From the NCBI GenBank assembly GCA_003973505.1, contig QNXT01000253.1, positions 1 through 5,547 on the forward strand: DNA of 5,547 bases. The letters are read 5' to 3'. The position numbers and the translations under genes were made by a program. This stretch comes from Bacteroidota bacterium. Its GTDB lineage: Bacteria; Bacteroidota; Bacteroidia; Bacteroidales; UBA1556. The notes under the pieces were generated by a model. The model ran no database searches and was not told where the DNA came from. It saw nothing but the letters and a program-made list of their open reading frames with translations. Below, piece after piece: positions 1-5,547 of the stretch (positions within the stretch are counted from its first letter, which is position 1; each line of letters starts with the position of its first letter).

Positions 1-1518
1 TTTAGCCAAATCAAATACATAAGTTTGGTTTGAAATGGTTTTACCAATTCCTACGGGCAAATCAAATTTTGAATTCTGAAATTTCTCCGAAGTAAGAATC
101 GTTTTCATGGAAACAATCTCAGGATGTAGATTTGGCACTTCTATACCAATGGTTCCACGACCCGGAATGGGAGCAATAATACGAATACCCATCGCAGCCA
201 AACTCAAAGCAATATCATCTTCAAGATTCTTGATTTTTGAAATACGCACCCCTGCTGCTGGGATAATTTCATAAAGAGTAACCGTGGGACCAATAGTCGC
301 TTTAATGCTCTTAATCTTTATGGAGTAATCTCCTAATGTCTTTACAATCTTATTTTTATTAGCCTCGAGTTCTTCTTTGGTCATCGATATCTCATTAGAG
401 CTACCATGATCTTCAAGCAAGTCCAAAGATGGATTTTTGAAATTACTTAAATCAGCTGTTGGGTCATATTCTGTGTCAATACCATGTCCCGATTCAGGAA
501 TATTCTCCTTCACGGCTCCCTCCTCTTCTACTTTCTCAATAGCCAATTCCAAATCAGCTTCACCCTCTTCTGACTCCGCCATTTCTTTAGGCAGATTCAC
601 ATCCATTTCTAAAGCCACAGTGTCATCCGATTCAACTTCCAATGGAATATCAGTTTCTTCTTTTACAGCTTCTGCCGTGTTCAATTCATTAGTATTACTT
701 AAAGTAAGCTCTAATTCAAGCTCATCATTCTCTTCATTTTGCGTATTTCCACCCTCCAGAGCCGCTAAATCATCTATACCAAGTCCATCTGTGCTATAAT
801 TATCCAAAGCAGCTTCCTTTTCAGGGTCTTCAACTTCTTTCCCAGAAGATTTCGAAAAGTATTCATGAATATTAAAAGCAACAATAAGAAAACTTGCAAG
901 GGTAAAAAACAACAGAATAAAGGTACCAGTTTTACCTAAAAAACCAATTGACCAAGTTGAGAGCTCATAGCCAAATACGCCACCAAATATAGCTGACTTA
1001 GCACCTCGGAATAAAAAACCCAAAGCAAACGAAAACCAAATTAAACCAAAGAAAGAATGTCTAAGTGCTTTTTTGAAAGATAAGAGATGTGTTCCAAAAA
1101 ACAATCTAAAACCCACAAGAGACATTATGTAAATAATGAGAAATGATGCAATTCCAAATCCATACTTAATAAAAAGCGTAGATAAAGCTGCACCTAAACG
1201 CCCTGTGAAATTGTGTACTTCAATGGTATTATCAAATAAAACACGGGAAAAACCTATGTCTGAGAAAATATCATCAGTCTGCCAACTAAACCAACTGATA
1301 AAATAAGATATAAAAGCTAATAATAGATAAAAGGAAAACAGCATAAAAAAACCACCCAAAACTTTATGAGTACGTTCGTCTTTTATGAATGCTAAGTTAA
1401 TCGAAGGCTTAATAGAAGCCTTCGATTTCTTAGATTTACTTTTTACACGCTTCTTTTTTGAGGGCTCTTCTACCTCATCTCTCAGTGTGTTTTTTTTAGT
1501 TTTTTTTGCTGCTGCCAT
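1..1518 (-). CDS. ftsK: DNA translocase FtsK, N-terminal part (3' end cut by window edge)
   Basis: FtsK is a membrane-anchored, ATP-driven DNA pump at the division septum that clears and aligns chromosome termini for XerCD recombination. The visible 506 codons are open to the window edge. A basic Lys/Ser-rich cytoplasmic tail (about 1-46) is followed by four predicted membrane helices (about 50-75, 116-141, 152-172, 188-215), then an acidic low-complexity linker (about 222-350). The alpha subdomain of the motor starts near 380 and carries highly conserved FtsK stretches: GPTVTLYEI (410-418), SKIKNLEDDIALSLAA (427-442) and APIPGRGTIGIEVPN (449-463). The last visible residues, FDLAK, normally sit a few residues before Walker A, so Walker A/B and the DNA-reading gamma domain lie outside. 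The ATG at 1518 is 6 bases after the upstream gene's stop, suggesting translational coupling; no Shine-Dalgarno is seen. Identification is firm; the membrane limits are estimates. Confidence 0.96.
   Translation of the reverse strand, partial: MAAAKKTKKNTLRDEVEEPSKKKRVKSKSKKSKASIKPSINLAFIKDERTHKVLGGFFMLFSFYLLLAFISYFISWFSWQTDDIFSDIGFSRVLFDNTIEVHNFTGRLGAALSTLFIKYGFGIASFLIIYIMSLVGFRLFFGTHLLSFKKALRHSFFGLIWFSFALGFLFRGAKSAIFGGVFGYELSTWSIGFLGKTGTFILLFFTLASFLIVAFNIHEYFSKSSGKEVEDPEKEAALDNYSTDGLGIDDLAALEGGNTQNEENDELELELTLSNTNELNTAEAVKEETDIPLEVESDDTVALEMDVNLPKEMAESEEGEADLELAIEKVEEEGAVKENIPESGHGIDTEYDPTADLSNFKNPSLDLLEDHGSSNEISMTKEELEANKNKIVKTLGDYSIKIKSIKATIGPTVTLYEIIPAAGVRISKIKNLEDDIALSLAAMGIRIIAPIPGRGTIGIEVPNLHPEIVSMKTILTSEKFQNSKFDLPVGIGKTISNQTYVFDLAK
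1399..1427. repeat. Perfect 12-bp inverted repeat inside early ftsK
   Basis: The arms 1399-1410 and 1416-1427 are exact reverse complements (AATCGAAGGCTT in mRNA sense) separated by 5 bases. They encode residues 31-40 of FtsK in the Lys/Ser-rich tail. In the ftsK mRNA this would form a stable hairpin about 90-120 bases after the start codon. No U run follows it in the ftsK direction, so it is not a standard terminator. Function is unknown and chance is possible. Confidence 0.6.
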
Positions 1519-1524
1519 CGTTTA

Positions 1525-2223
1525 TTATTGTCCCTGAATATATTTCATTAATTCTTCTTTTGTCTTAAACTCTTTAAAGTCAGCATTAAAGTAGAAATCA
1601 ACTAATTCATTAACGCCGCCCTTTTTAATTTCGGTTGCCACCAATTTGGTAATCAAACCAGGAACTACTTGATAAAATTCTAAAACACGTCCAGGCATTC
1701 CTTTATATGGGCCATTGGGATTCAATTCCGCCCCACCTAATTCAGGGCAATAATAAACTGCCAATGTTTGTTCATCAGCATCAACTCCTTCTTTTGGGGT
1801 AAATGTAACAACCGCTTTTTTACAAGTATAACCAGCAATTTCCTTGGTATCTTCAGTATATTCAATTTCAGTTGTAAACTGTTCTGTTGTATCCACTGTG
1901 GTAGTATCTATTTCAGTAATTCCGGCTTTTTTATCCATTATTTCAACCATGGTGATTTTCACATGTTCCTCAGGACGCTCTATCAGAGTAATAATTGCCG
2001 GACCTTGATAAATCTCTGTATGAGTCATTGTACCTAATACTTTTACTGTAAGAGAAGTAGGCAGTTGTGATTTCTGCATAGGAGTTAATGCATCTCCTTC
2101 ATACGAAAGATTGTACGTAATTCTTCCTTTGAAAACTTTTTTCTTTTTTTTCTTAGGTGTTGCCGAGGTGAAAATTAGCAACCCCAAAACAGCAATTAAT
2201 GATAGGCTTAAAATCTTTTTCAT
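1525..2223 (-). CDS. Secreted DUF4412/GLPGLI-like protein of unknown function
   Basis: A 232-residue protein with a clear Sec signal peptide: Lys2-Lys3, a hydrophobic core at about 4-19, and probable cleavage after Ala21. There is no lipobox cysteine, so it should be a soluble periplasmic or exported protein. Six lysines (24-29) follow directly. The mature part begins FKGRITYNLSYEG (31-43), typical of Bacteroidota DUF4412/GLPGLI-type proteins. IAGYTCKKA (129-137) matches the usual Gly-Tyr-x-Cys-Lys-Lys segment, and GPYKGMPGRVLEF (171-183) resembles a variant of the GLPGLI motif. Two cysteines (134, 159) could pair after export. The middle (103-127) is Thr/Glu-rich. It lies 6 bases upstream of ftsK on the same strand and is probably co-transcribed with it. 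I cannot assign a function; family placement is from recalled motifs, and LolA-like lipid-carrier folds remain an alternative. Confidence 0.8.
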   Translation of the reverse strand: MKKILSLSLIAVLGLLIFTSATPKKKKKKVFKGRITYNLSYEGDALTPMQKSQLPTSLTVKVLGTMTHTEIYQGPAIITLIERPEEHVKITMVEIMDKKAGITEIDTTTVDTTEQFTTEIEYTEDTKEIAGYTCKKAVVTFTPKEGVDADEQTLAVYYCPELGGAELNPNGPYKGMPGRVLEFYQVVPGLITKLVATEIKKGGVNELVDFYFNADFKEFKTKEELMKYIQGQ

Positions 2224-2305
2224 AATAATTAAGTTTTATAGTATTATTTTATATTTATTCTAATTATCCCCACCGAATATCATCGAAGAATAATTCTTGT
2301 AAAAC

Positions 2306-2324
2306 TATAAACATATCGTTTATA
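2306..2324. repeat. 7-bp inverted repeat in the secreted protein/ftsK leader
   Basis: The arms TATAAAC (2306-2312) and GTTTATA (2318-2324) are exact reverse complements around a 5-base spacer. If transcription begins near 2327, they fall at the very 5' end of the mRNA, where they could be a small hairpin or a dimeric-regulator site. The stem is AT-rich and weak, so chance is a real possibility. Confidence 0.35.
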
Positions 2325-2333
2325 ATATTTGAG

Positions 2334-2341
2334 CAAAAATA
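2334..2341 (-). promoter_or_regulatory. Candidate -7 element for the secreted protein/ftsK unit
   Basis: On the minus strand the sequence reads TATTTTTG, matching the Bacteroidota -7 consensus TAnnTTTG. It would start transcription near 2327 and give a leader of about 100 bases. No good TTTG -33 partner is seen at the usual 19-21 base distance (only TTTC at about 2358-2361), so the call rests on the -7 match alone. In AT-rich DNA such matches also occur by chance. Confidence 0.35.
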
Positions 2342-2433
2342 GGTATTTATCACCATTGAAATGTGAAAAAGATTGAGCTGTTTTAGTCCGATTTATTCAG
2401 CATAAATTGAGCTATTTGTGTTAAATATGTAAA

Positions 2434-2465
2434 ATAATTATTTGATAATTATAAGCTATGCATAG
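2434..2465. repeat. Clustered palindromes upstream of the RlmI-like gene
   Basis: Two symmetric elements lie nearly side by side. ATAATTAT occurs at 2434-2441 and again at 2445-2452 around TTG; because the unit is self-complementary, it is both a direct and an inverted repeat. Four bases later CTATGCATAG (2456-2465) is a perfect 10-bp palindrome. They end 6 bases before the candidate -7 element at 2472, a position typical of operators, but no known regulator motif is recognised. Confidence 0.4.
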
Positions 2466-2471
2466 AAAGCT

Positions 2472-2479
2472 TAATTTTG
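2472..2479 (+). promoter_or_regulatory. Candidate -7 element for the RlmI-like gene
   Basis: TAATTTTG matches the Bacteroidota TAnnTTTG consensus. The nearest TTTG that could act as a -33 box (2441-2444) is 27 bases upstream, longer than the usual 19-21, so the promoter is either weak, activator-dependent or misassigned. It implies a leader of about 70 bases. Confidence 0.35.
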
Positions 2480-2557
2480 CAGCCAAATTTCGTGTGTTAT
2501 CTCTAACTTTAATTGTATATATTAATAAGGATATAACGCACAATATTATTTAAGATT

Positions 2558-3745
2558 ATGATAGAAAGGACAAAAATTGTACTAAAATCAGGAAAAGACG
2601 ATGCTGTGCTACGTCAACACCCATGGGTATTTTCTGGTGCAATAAAAAAAATATATGGGCCTACTCAAGAAGGTGATATTGTTGAAGTATTCAATAATAA
2701 AGATCGTTTCTTAGGAATAGGTCATTGGGGAAGCGGTTCCATTGCAGTGCGCGTTTTCAGTTTCGAACAAATCGAATTAGATGCTGATTTTTGGAAACGA
2801 AAACTGCAAACAGCTTTTGATGTAAGAAAATCACTAAATCTGATTGATAATCCCAACACCAATGTATATCGCTTGGTATTTGCTGAAGGTGACGGAATGC
2901 CCGGTTTAGTAATTGATATTTATAATAAAACGGCTGTAATTCAAGCCCACTCCGTAGGAATGTTTCATTTGAAGGATGAAATAGCAAATGCACTTCAAGA
3001 AATATACAAGGATAAACTTGATACAATTTATGTAAAAAGTAAAGAGAGTCTTCCTAAAAATTTACCATTTGATGTTGAGAATCATTTTTTACTTGGAAAT
3101 AAAGAATCTGATATTGTAATTGAAAACGGAAATAAATTTGAAGTAAACTGGGTAAAGGGTCAAAAGACGGGCTTCTTTATTGATCAACGTTTCAATCGTG
3201 AATTGGTAGGACAATATTCCAAAGGCAAAAAAGTGCTAAACACCTATTGTTATACAGGAGGTTTTTCCATTTATGCATTAAATGGTGATGCCAAAGAAGT
3301 ACATTCGGTGGACAGCTCAAAAATAGCCATCGAGTTAACAGATGAAAATGTGGTTCTTAATGGCTTTGACGGTGAAAAACATAAATCCTTTGCCATTGAC
3401 ACCATGAGTTTTTTAAACGAAATGGAAGAACCTTACGATTTGATTATCCTCGACCCTCCTGCCTTTGCCAAGCATCGCGATGTACGACATAAAGCAGTGC
3501 AAGGTTATAAACGAATCAATGCAACGGCATTTCGGAAAATTGCGCCAGGAGGAATTCTTTTTACATTCTCTTGTTCGCAGGTAGTTGACAGACGATTATT
3601 TGAATCGACAGTTCTTGCGGCTGCCATTCAAAGTGGACGACGTGTAAAGGTATTACATCACCTTTCTCAACCCGCAGATCACCCTGTAAGCATTTTCCAT
3701 CCTGAAGGGGAATATCTTAAGGGCATGGTATTGTTTGTAGAGTAG
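2558..3745 (+). CDS. rlmI: RlmI-type 23S rRNA (cytosine-C5) methyltransferase
   Basis: A cytoplasmic SAM-dependent methyltransferase of the RlmI family; the E. coli member makes m5C1962 in 23S rRNA. The 395 residues match the family's usual length. An N-terminal PUA domain (about 4-75) contains RQHPWVFSGAI (19-29) and EGDIVEVF (38-45). A linking domain has FAEGDGMPGLVIDIY (108-122). The Rossmann methyltransferase core starts at about 195: GQKTGFFIDQRFNR (201-214), motif I VLNTYCYTGGFSIYA (226-240), the acidic SAM-ribose position VDSS (251-254), motif IV LDPPAFAKH (298-306) and motif VI FSCS (337-340), whose Cys339 is the expected catalytic cysteine. The ATG at 2558 fits the PUA start; no Shine-Dalgarno is present. 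The gene is transcribed alone and ends at the terminator 3767-3805. The exact target base is inferred from the family; a related m5C or m7G (RlmK-like) specificity cannot be excluded. Confidence 0.93.
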   Translation: MIERTKIVLKSGKDDAVLRQHPWVFSGAIKKIYGPTQEGDIVEVFNNKDRFLGIGHWGSGSIAVRVFSFEQIELDADFWKRKLQTAFDVRKSLNLIDNPNTNVYRLVFAEGDGMPGLVIDIYNKTAVIQAHSVGMFHLKDEIANALQEIYKDKLDTIYVKSKESLPKNLPFDVENHFLLGNKESDIVIENGNKFEVNWVKGQKTGFFIDQRFNRELVGQYSKGKKVLNTYCYTGGFSIYALNGDAKEVHSVDSSKIAIELTDENVVLNGFDGEKHKSFAIDTMSFLNEMEEPYDLIILDPPAFAKHRDVRHKAVQGYKRINATAFRKIAPGGILFTFSCSQVVDRRLFESTVLAAAIQSGRRVKVLHHLSQPADHPVSIFHPEGEYLKGMVLFVE

Positions 3746-3766
3746 AGAGAGTCAAAAAAAACAAAT

Positions 3767-3805
3767 AAAAAAAGCTTGTTTATTTTTCATAAACAAGCTT
3801 TTTTT
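3767..3805. terminator. Bidirectional intrinsic terminator
   Basis: The arms 3767-3783 and 3789-3805 are perfect 17-base reverse complements around a 5-base loop. Each arm contains GCTTGTTTAT or its complement, with seven A on the left outer side and seven T on the right. The hairpin therefore ends in a U run whichever strand is transcribed. It sits 22 bases after the RlmI-like stop and 16 bases after the stop of the converging TAXI gene, so it probably terminates both. Confidence 0.9.
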
Positions 3806-3820
3806 CTAAGCAAACGGTTT

Positions 3821-4735
3821 CTAGTTTGCCCCAGTATGATCCGTGTTTTTTACTACAGGACGAGCATAATAATAAGGCCAATCTATATCTTGATTTTTGA
3901 AATATACATCCTTCCATTTCTCATGACCTTCCGTCTGCATCAACTTCAAATTTGAAGTAACATCATTCAAGAGTGTATTGAATTTTTGTTGAGTGTCATC
4001 ACTCATATTTTCAACTTTCACTACAAGTACCGTAGGAACAGCGTAAGTAGTAACTGTAGATGTTTGCCAAGCGTATGTTCCTTTTTTAATCTTCTTTTTA
4101 CGATAAATCTTATTCAAAGCTTTATGCTTAATACTCACCAATTGAATGGGAGCATCAGCACCTAATTTAGTTAAAGAAGAAACAGGAGCGCCTCCTACGT
4201 AAAAATAGGCGTCGATAACACCATCATTAAGTGCTTTATAAGCATCATTAGAGCTCATTTCCACATCAAACCAAGCAATTCCAGTACGTTGCTTAATAAT
4301 AGAAGCGGTTACATAAGTACCTTGATCTTTCGTGCCGATTGCTACACGTTTTCCTCTCAAATCATCAAGAGATGTAATATCAGATCCTTTTTTTGCTATT
4401 AAATGAATTTCTTCATCTAAAAATAAAGGCAATAAAACACGTAAATTTTCACGAATACTTGGAGTCTTCATCTCATTCAATAATAAAACGTCATATTGAA
4501 GAAATGTAGCATTTATTGAATTGTCATCCGAAATAAGTTGATTATAATTATCGACACTACCCGATGAAGTAAGTACATTAATCTTTTGAGATGAATGGTT
4601 TTTAATATCCTGAGCCAAACTTTGATAAGTTCCTCCAGACAATCCACTTAGCAACTGCAATTGCGCTTGCATATTTACAGCAAAACCCAATAAAATAATT
4701 CCAATAAAAACAACTCGTATTGATAACTTATTCAT
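3821..4735 (-). CDS. TAXI-family TRAP-type periplasmic solute-binding protein
   Basis: A 304-residue periplasmic binding protein of the TAXI group, which normally delivers small organic acids or amino-acid-like ligands to a TRAP permease. A signal peptide is clear (Lys3, Arg7, hydrophobic 8-20, likely cleavage after Ala24, MQA/Q); there is no lipobox and the protein has no cysteine. Family marks are GLSGGTYQSLAQDI (31-44), TSSGSVDNYNQL (56-67), FLQYDVL (78-84), LDDLRGKRVAIGTKDQGTY (123-141) and the second-lobe stretch NDGVIDAYFYVGGAP (170-184). A basic patch, RKKKIKK (212-218), is unusual. The C-terminus lacks the His-Pro-Gly-Ala-type ending I recall in many TAXI proteins. No DctQ/DctM permease gene is adjacent, and the gene appears monocistronic, converging on the methyltransferase. 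The ligand cannot be told; a stand-alone sensing role or a distant permease are both possible. Confidence 0.88.
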   Translation of the reverse strand: MNKLSIRVVFIGIILLGFAVNMQAQLQLLSGLSGGTYQSLAQDIKNHSSQKINVLTSSGSVDNYNQLISDDNSINATFLQYDVLLLNEMKTPSIRENLRVLLPLFLDEEIHLIAKKGSDITSLDDLRGKRVAIGTKDQGTYVTASIIKQRTGIAWFDVEMSSNDAYKALNDGVIDAYFYVGGAPVSSLTKLGADAPIQLVSIKHKALNKIYRKKKIKKGTYAWQTSTVTTYAVPTVLVVKVENMSDDTQQKFNTLLNDVTSNLKLMQTEGHEKWKDVYFKNQDIDWPYYYARPVVKNTDHTGAN

Positions 4736-4748
4736 ATCTTTTTTCTTT

Positions 4749-4768
4749 GATTAATTTCCGATTAATTT
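4749..4768. repeat. 9-bp direct repeat upstream of the TAXI gene
   Basis: GATTAATTT occurs at 4749-4757 and again at 4760-4768, two bases apart, so the copies are offset by 11 bases, about one helical turn. They lie 14-33 bases upstream of the TAXI start codon, in the probable leader. They could be a tandem regulator site, but the low complexity makes chance likely. Confidence 0.3.
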
Positions 4769-4989
4769 GAATACAATATTAGTAAAAAAAATAAAGCTTT
4801 TTCTAATTTTATTAAAAAACTATTTTTTCGAATAATCAATAGAAAGTTAAATATACTCGAAAATATATTTATTCAGATTAACAATGATAAGATGAATCAA
4901 ATTAAAAGCATGAATCTGTATTCAAAGTAAGATTTCCATTGTAAAACTTTGAGCTAAAAACCCATTAACAAATCTCCATAAAAAATGAT

Positions 4990-4997
4990 TAGTTTTG
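4990..4997 (+). promoter_or_regulatory. Candidate -7 element for the YciO-like gene
   Basis: TAGTTTTG matches the Bacteroidota -7 consensus TAnnTTTG, placing the transcript start near 5004 and leaving a leader of about 20 bases before the ATG at 5027. No TTTG -33 box is present at normal spacing. It overlaps the extra N-terminal codons that a start at 4985 would add, supporting the downstream start if it is real. Confidence 0.35.
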
Positions 4998-5026
4998 TGA
5001 ACGTAAAATCAATAAACTGCATAATT

Positions 5027-5547
5027 ATGTTGATTAAATTGTATGAAGAAAACCCATCGGAAAAACACATTCGCACGATAGTGGAATGTTTGCGTGATGG
5101 CGGAATTATTATTTATCCTACGGATACTGTTTATACTTTTGGTTGTGATATTTATAAACAGAAAGCAATTGAAAAAATCGCGCGCCTCAAAGGTGTAGAT
5201 CCAAAGAAAAACAACTTCACAATCGTTTGCAAAGATTTAAGCAGTTTGTCAGATTACACTAAACCTATCTCAAATCCAACTTTTAAGATGATGCGCCGCT
5301 GTTTACCTGGTCCATTTACCTTTATTTTGGAGGCAAATAGTAAGGTTCCAAAGCTATTTCAGCACAAAAAGAAAACGGTTGGTATTCGCATTCCAAATAA
5401 TTCCATCGTACAACATATTATCGATGAATTAGGCAATCCTATTTTATCTACTTCTCTTCATCACCAGGATCATATTCTTGATTATATCACTGACCCAGAA
5501 CTTATTCATGAAGAGTATGGAAATGAAGTGGACATCGTTATTGATGG
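5027..5547 (+). CDS. YrdC-domain protein, YciO-like (3' end cut by window edge)
   Basis: The first 173 codons of a YrdC/Sua5/TsaC superfamily protein. TsaC members make threonylcarbamoyl-AMP for the tRNA t6A modification; the role of the YciO branch is less certain. Visible marks are the nucleotide-binding GGIIIYPTDTVYTFGCD (25-41), NNFTIVCKDLSSLSDY (62-77), PGPFTFIL (94-101), KTVGIRIPN (116-124) and LSTSL (140-144). The NFTxxCxDLSxLSxY and LSTSL forms match E. coli YciO as I remember it, whereas TsaC proteins have a KRP-type segment and STSAN. The missing part should be about 30 residues given the family's length of about 205. The ATG at 5027 is preferred because its N-terminus aligns with YciO; an in-frame ATG at 4985 would add 14 residues. 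Automatic annotation as L-threonylcarbamoyladenylate synthase may overstate what is known. Confidence 0.92.
   Translation, partial: MLIKLYEENPSEKHIRTIVECLRDGGIIIYPTDTVYTFGCDIYKQKAIEKIARLKGVDPKKNNFTIVCKDLSSLSDYTKPISNPTFKMMRRCLPGPFTFILEANSKVPKLFQHKKKTVGIRIPNNSIVQHIIDELGNPILSTSLHHQDHILDYITDPELIHEEYGNEVDIVID

Larger units (their letters stand above)
2224..2557. other. Divergent intergenic control region (334 bp)
   Basis: This AT-rich gap separates the minus-strand secreted-protein/ftsK unit from the plus-strand methyltransferase. No credible ORF or RNA gene is visible. It holds candidate -7 elements facing each way (2334-2341 minus, 2472-2479 plus), an inverted repeat at 2306-2324, a near-symmetric AT element at 2434-2452 and a 10-bp palindrome at 2456-2465. 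These suit two back-to-back promoters with possible operator sites. Confidence 0.7.
4736..5026. other. Divergent intergenic control region (291 bp)
   Basis: A very AT-rich gap between the minus-strand TAXI gene and the plus-strand YciO-like gene, with no credible ORF or structured RNA. It contains a 9-bp direct repeat close to the TAXI start (4749-4768), an imperfect -7-like sequence for that gene (TAATATTG on the minus strand, 4774-4781, one mismatch to TAnnTTTG) and a perfect -7 match for the YciO-like gene (4990-4997). The middle, about 4800-4960, shows nothing else I can name. Confidence 0.6.

Noticed and set aside
437..799. Plus-strand open frame of 120 codons rich in serine
   Set aside because: It is antisense to the acidic linker of FtsK; Glu/Asp codons read backwards give Ser/Phe-rich peptides. 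No homology or start signal supports it.
1400..1427. The ftsK hairpin as an intrinsic terminator
   Set aside because: No U run follows the stem in the ftsK direction, and the reading frame continues into a full FtsK domain, so termination here is unlikely.
1768..2037. Plus-strand open frame of 89 codons
   Set aside because: It lies wholly opposite the secreted DUF4412/GLPGLI-like gene, with Phe/Cys/Ser-rich composition typical of a shadow frame.
2224..2557. Possible small RNA or riboswitch in the divergent gap
   Set aside because: Only short AT-rich symmetric elements are present; I see no GC-rich conserved fold or known riboswitch motif.
2757..3026. Minus-strand open frame of 89 codons
   Set aside because: It lies wholly opposite the well-supported RlmI-like coding sequence and has no recognisable domain.
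4985..5026. Longer N-terminus for the YciO-like protein from the ATG at 4985
   Set aside because: The frame is open, but the 14 extra residues have no counterpart in YciO, the start at 5027 aligns well with the family, and a -7-like box overlaps the extension.

Overview
The window looks like a piece of chromosome from a member of the Bacteroidota. It is AT-rich, gene starts lack Shine-Dalgarno sequences, TAnnTTTG-type -7 elements precede several genes, and the FtsK, RlmI-like and DUF4412/GLPGLI-like proteins have the style of that phylum. The genus cannot be fixed from the sequence. The content is mostly housekeeping. I see no tRNA, rRNA, CRISPR array, insertion sequence or phage gene.

Layout: (1) Positions 2223 to 1 on the minus strand form a two-gene unit: a small secreted protein of unknown function (DUF4412/GLPGLI-like), then, after 6 bases, the N-terminal 506 residues of the DNA translocase FtsK, which runs off the left edge just before its Walker A motif. 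(2) Positions 2224-2557 are a divergent control region with candidate -7 elements in both directions and several short palindromes. (3) Positions 2558-3745 on the plus strand encode an RlmI-type 23S rRNA cytosine methyltransferase. (4) A perfect 17-bp hairpin at 3767-3805, with an A run on one side and a T run on the other, serves as a shared terminator for two converging genes. (5) Positions 4735-3821 on the minus strand encode a TAXI-family periplasmic solute-binding protein with no TRAP permease gene beside it. (6) Positions 4736-5026 are a second divergent control region. (7) From 5027 to the right edge lies the beginning of a YrdC-domain protein that resembles YciO more than TsaC.

Apart from the probable co-transcription of the secreted protein with ftsK, the genes do not form an obvious pathway. 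RlmI and the YrdC-domain protein both belong to RNA-modification-related families but are separate transcription units. I found no convincing evidence of a new multi-gene system. The observations most worth following are the orphan TAXI protein, the uncharacterised secreted gene leading into ftsK, the YciO-type identity of the last gene, and a perfect hairpin inside the early ftsK coding sequence.
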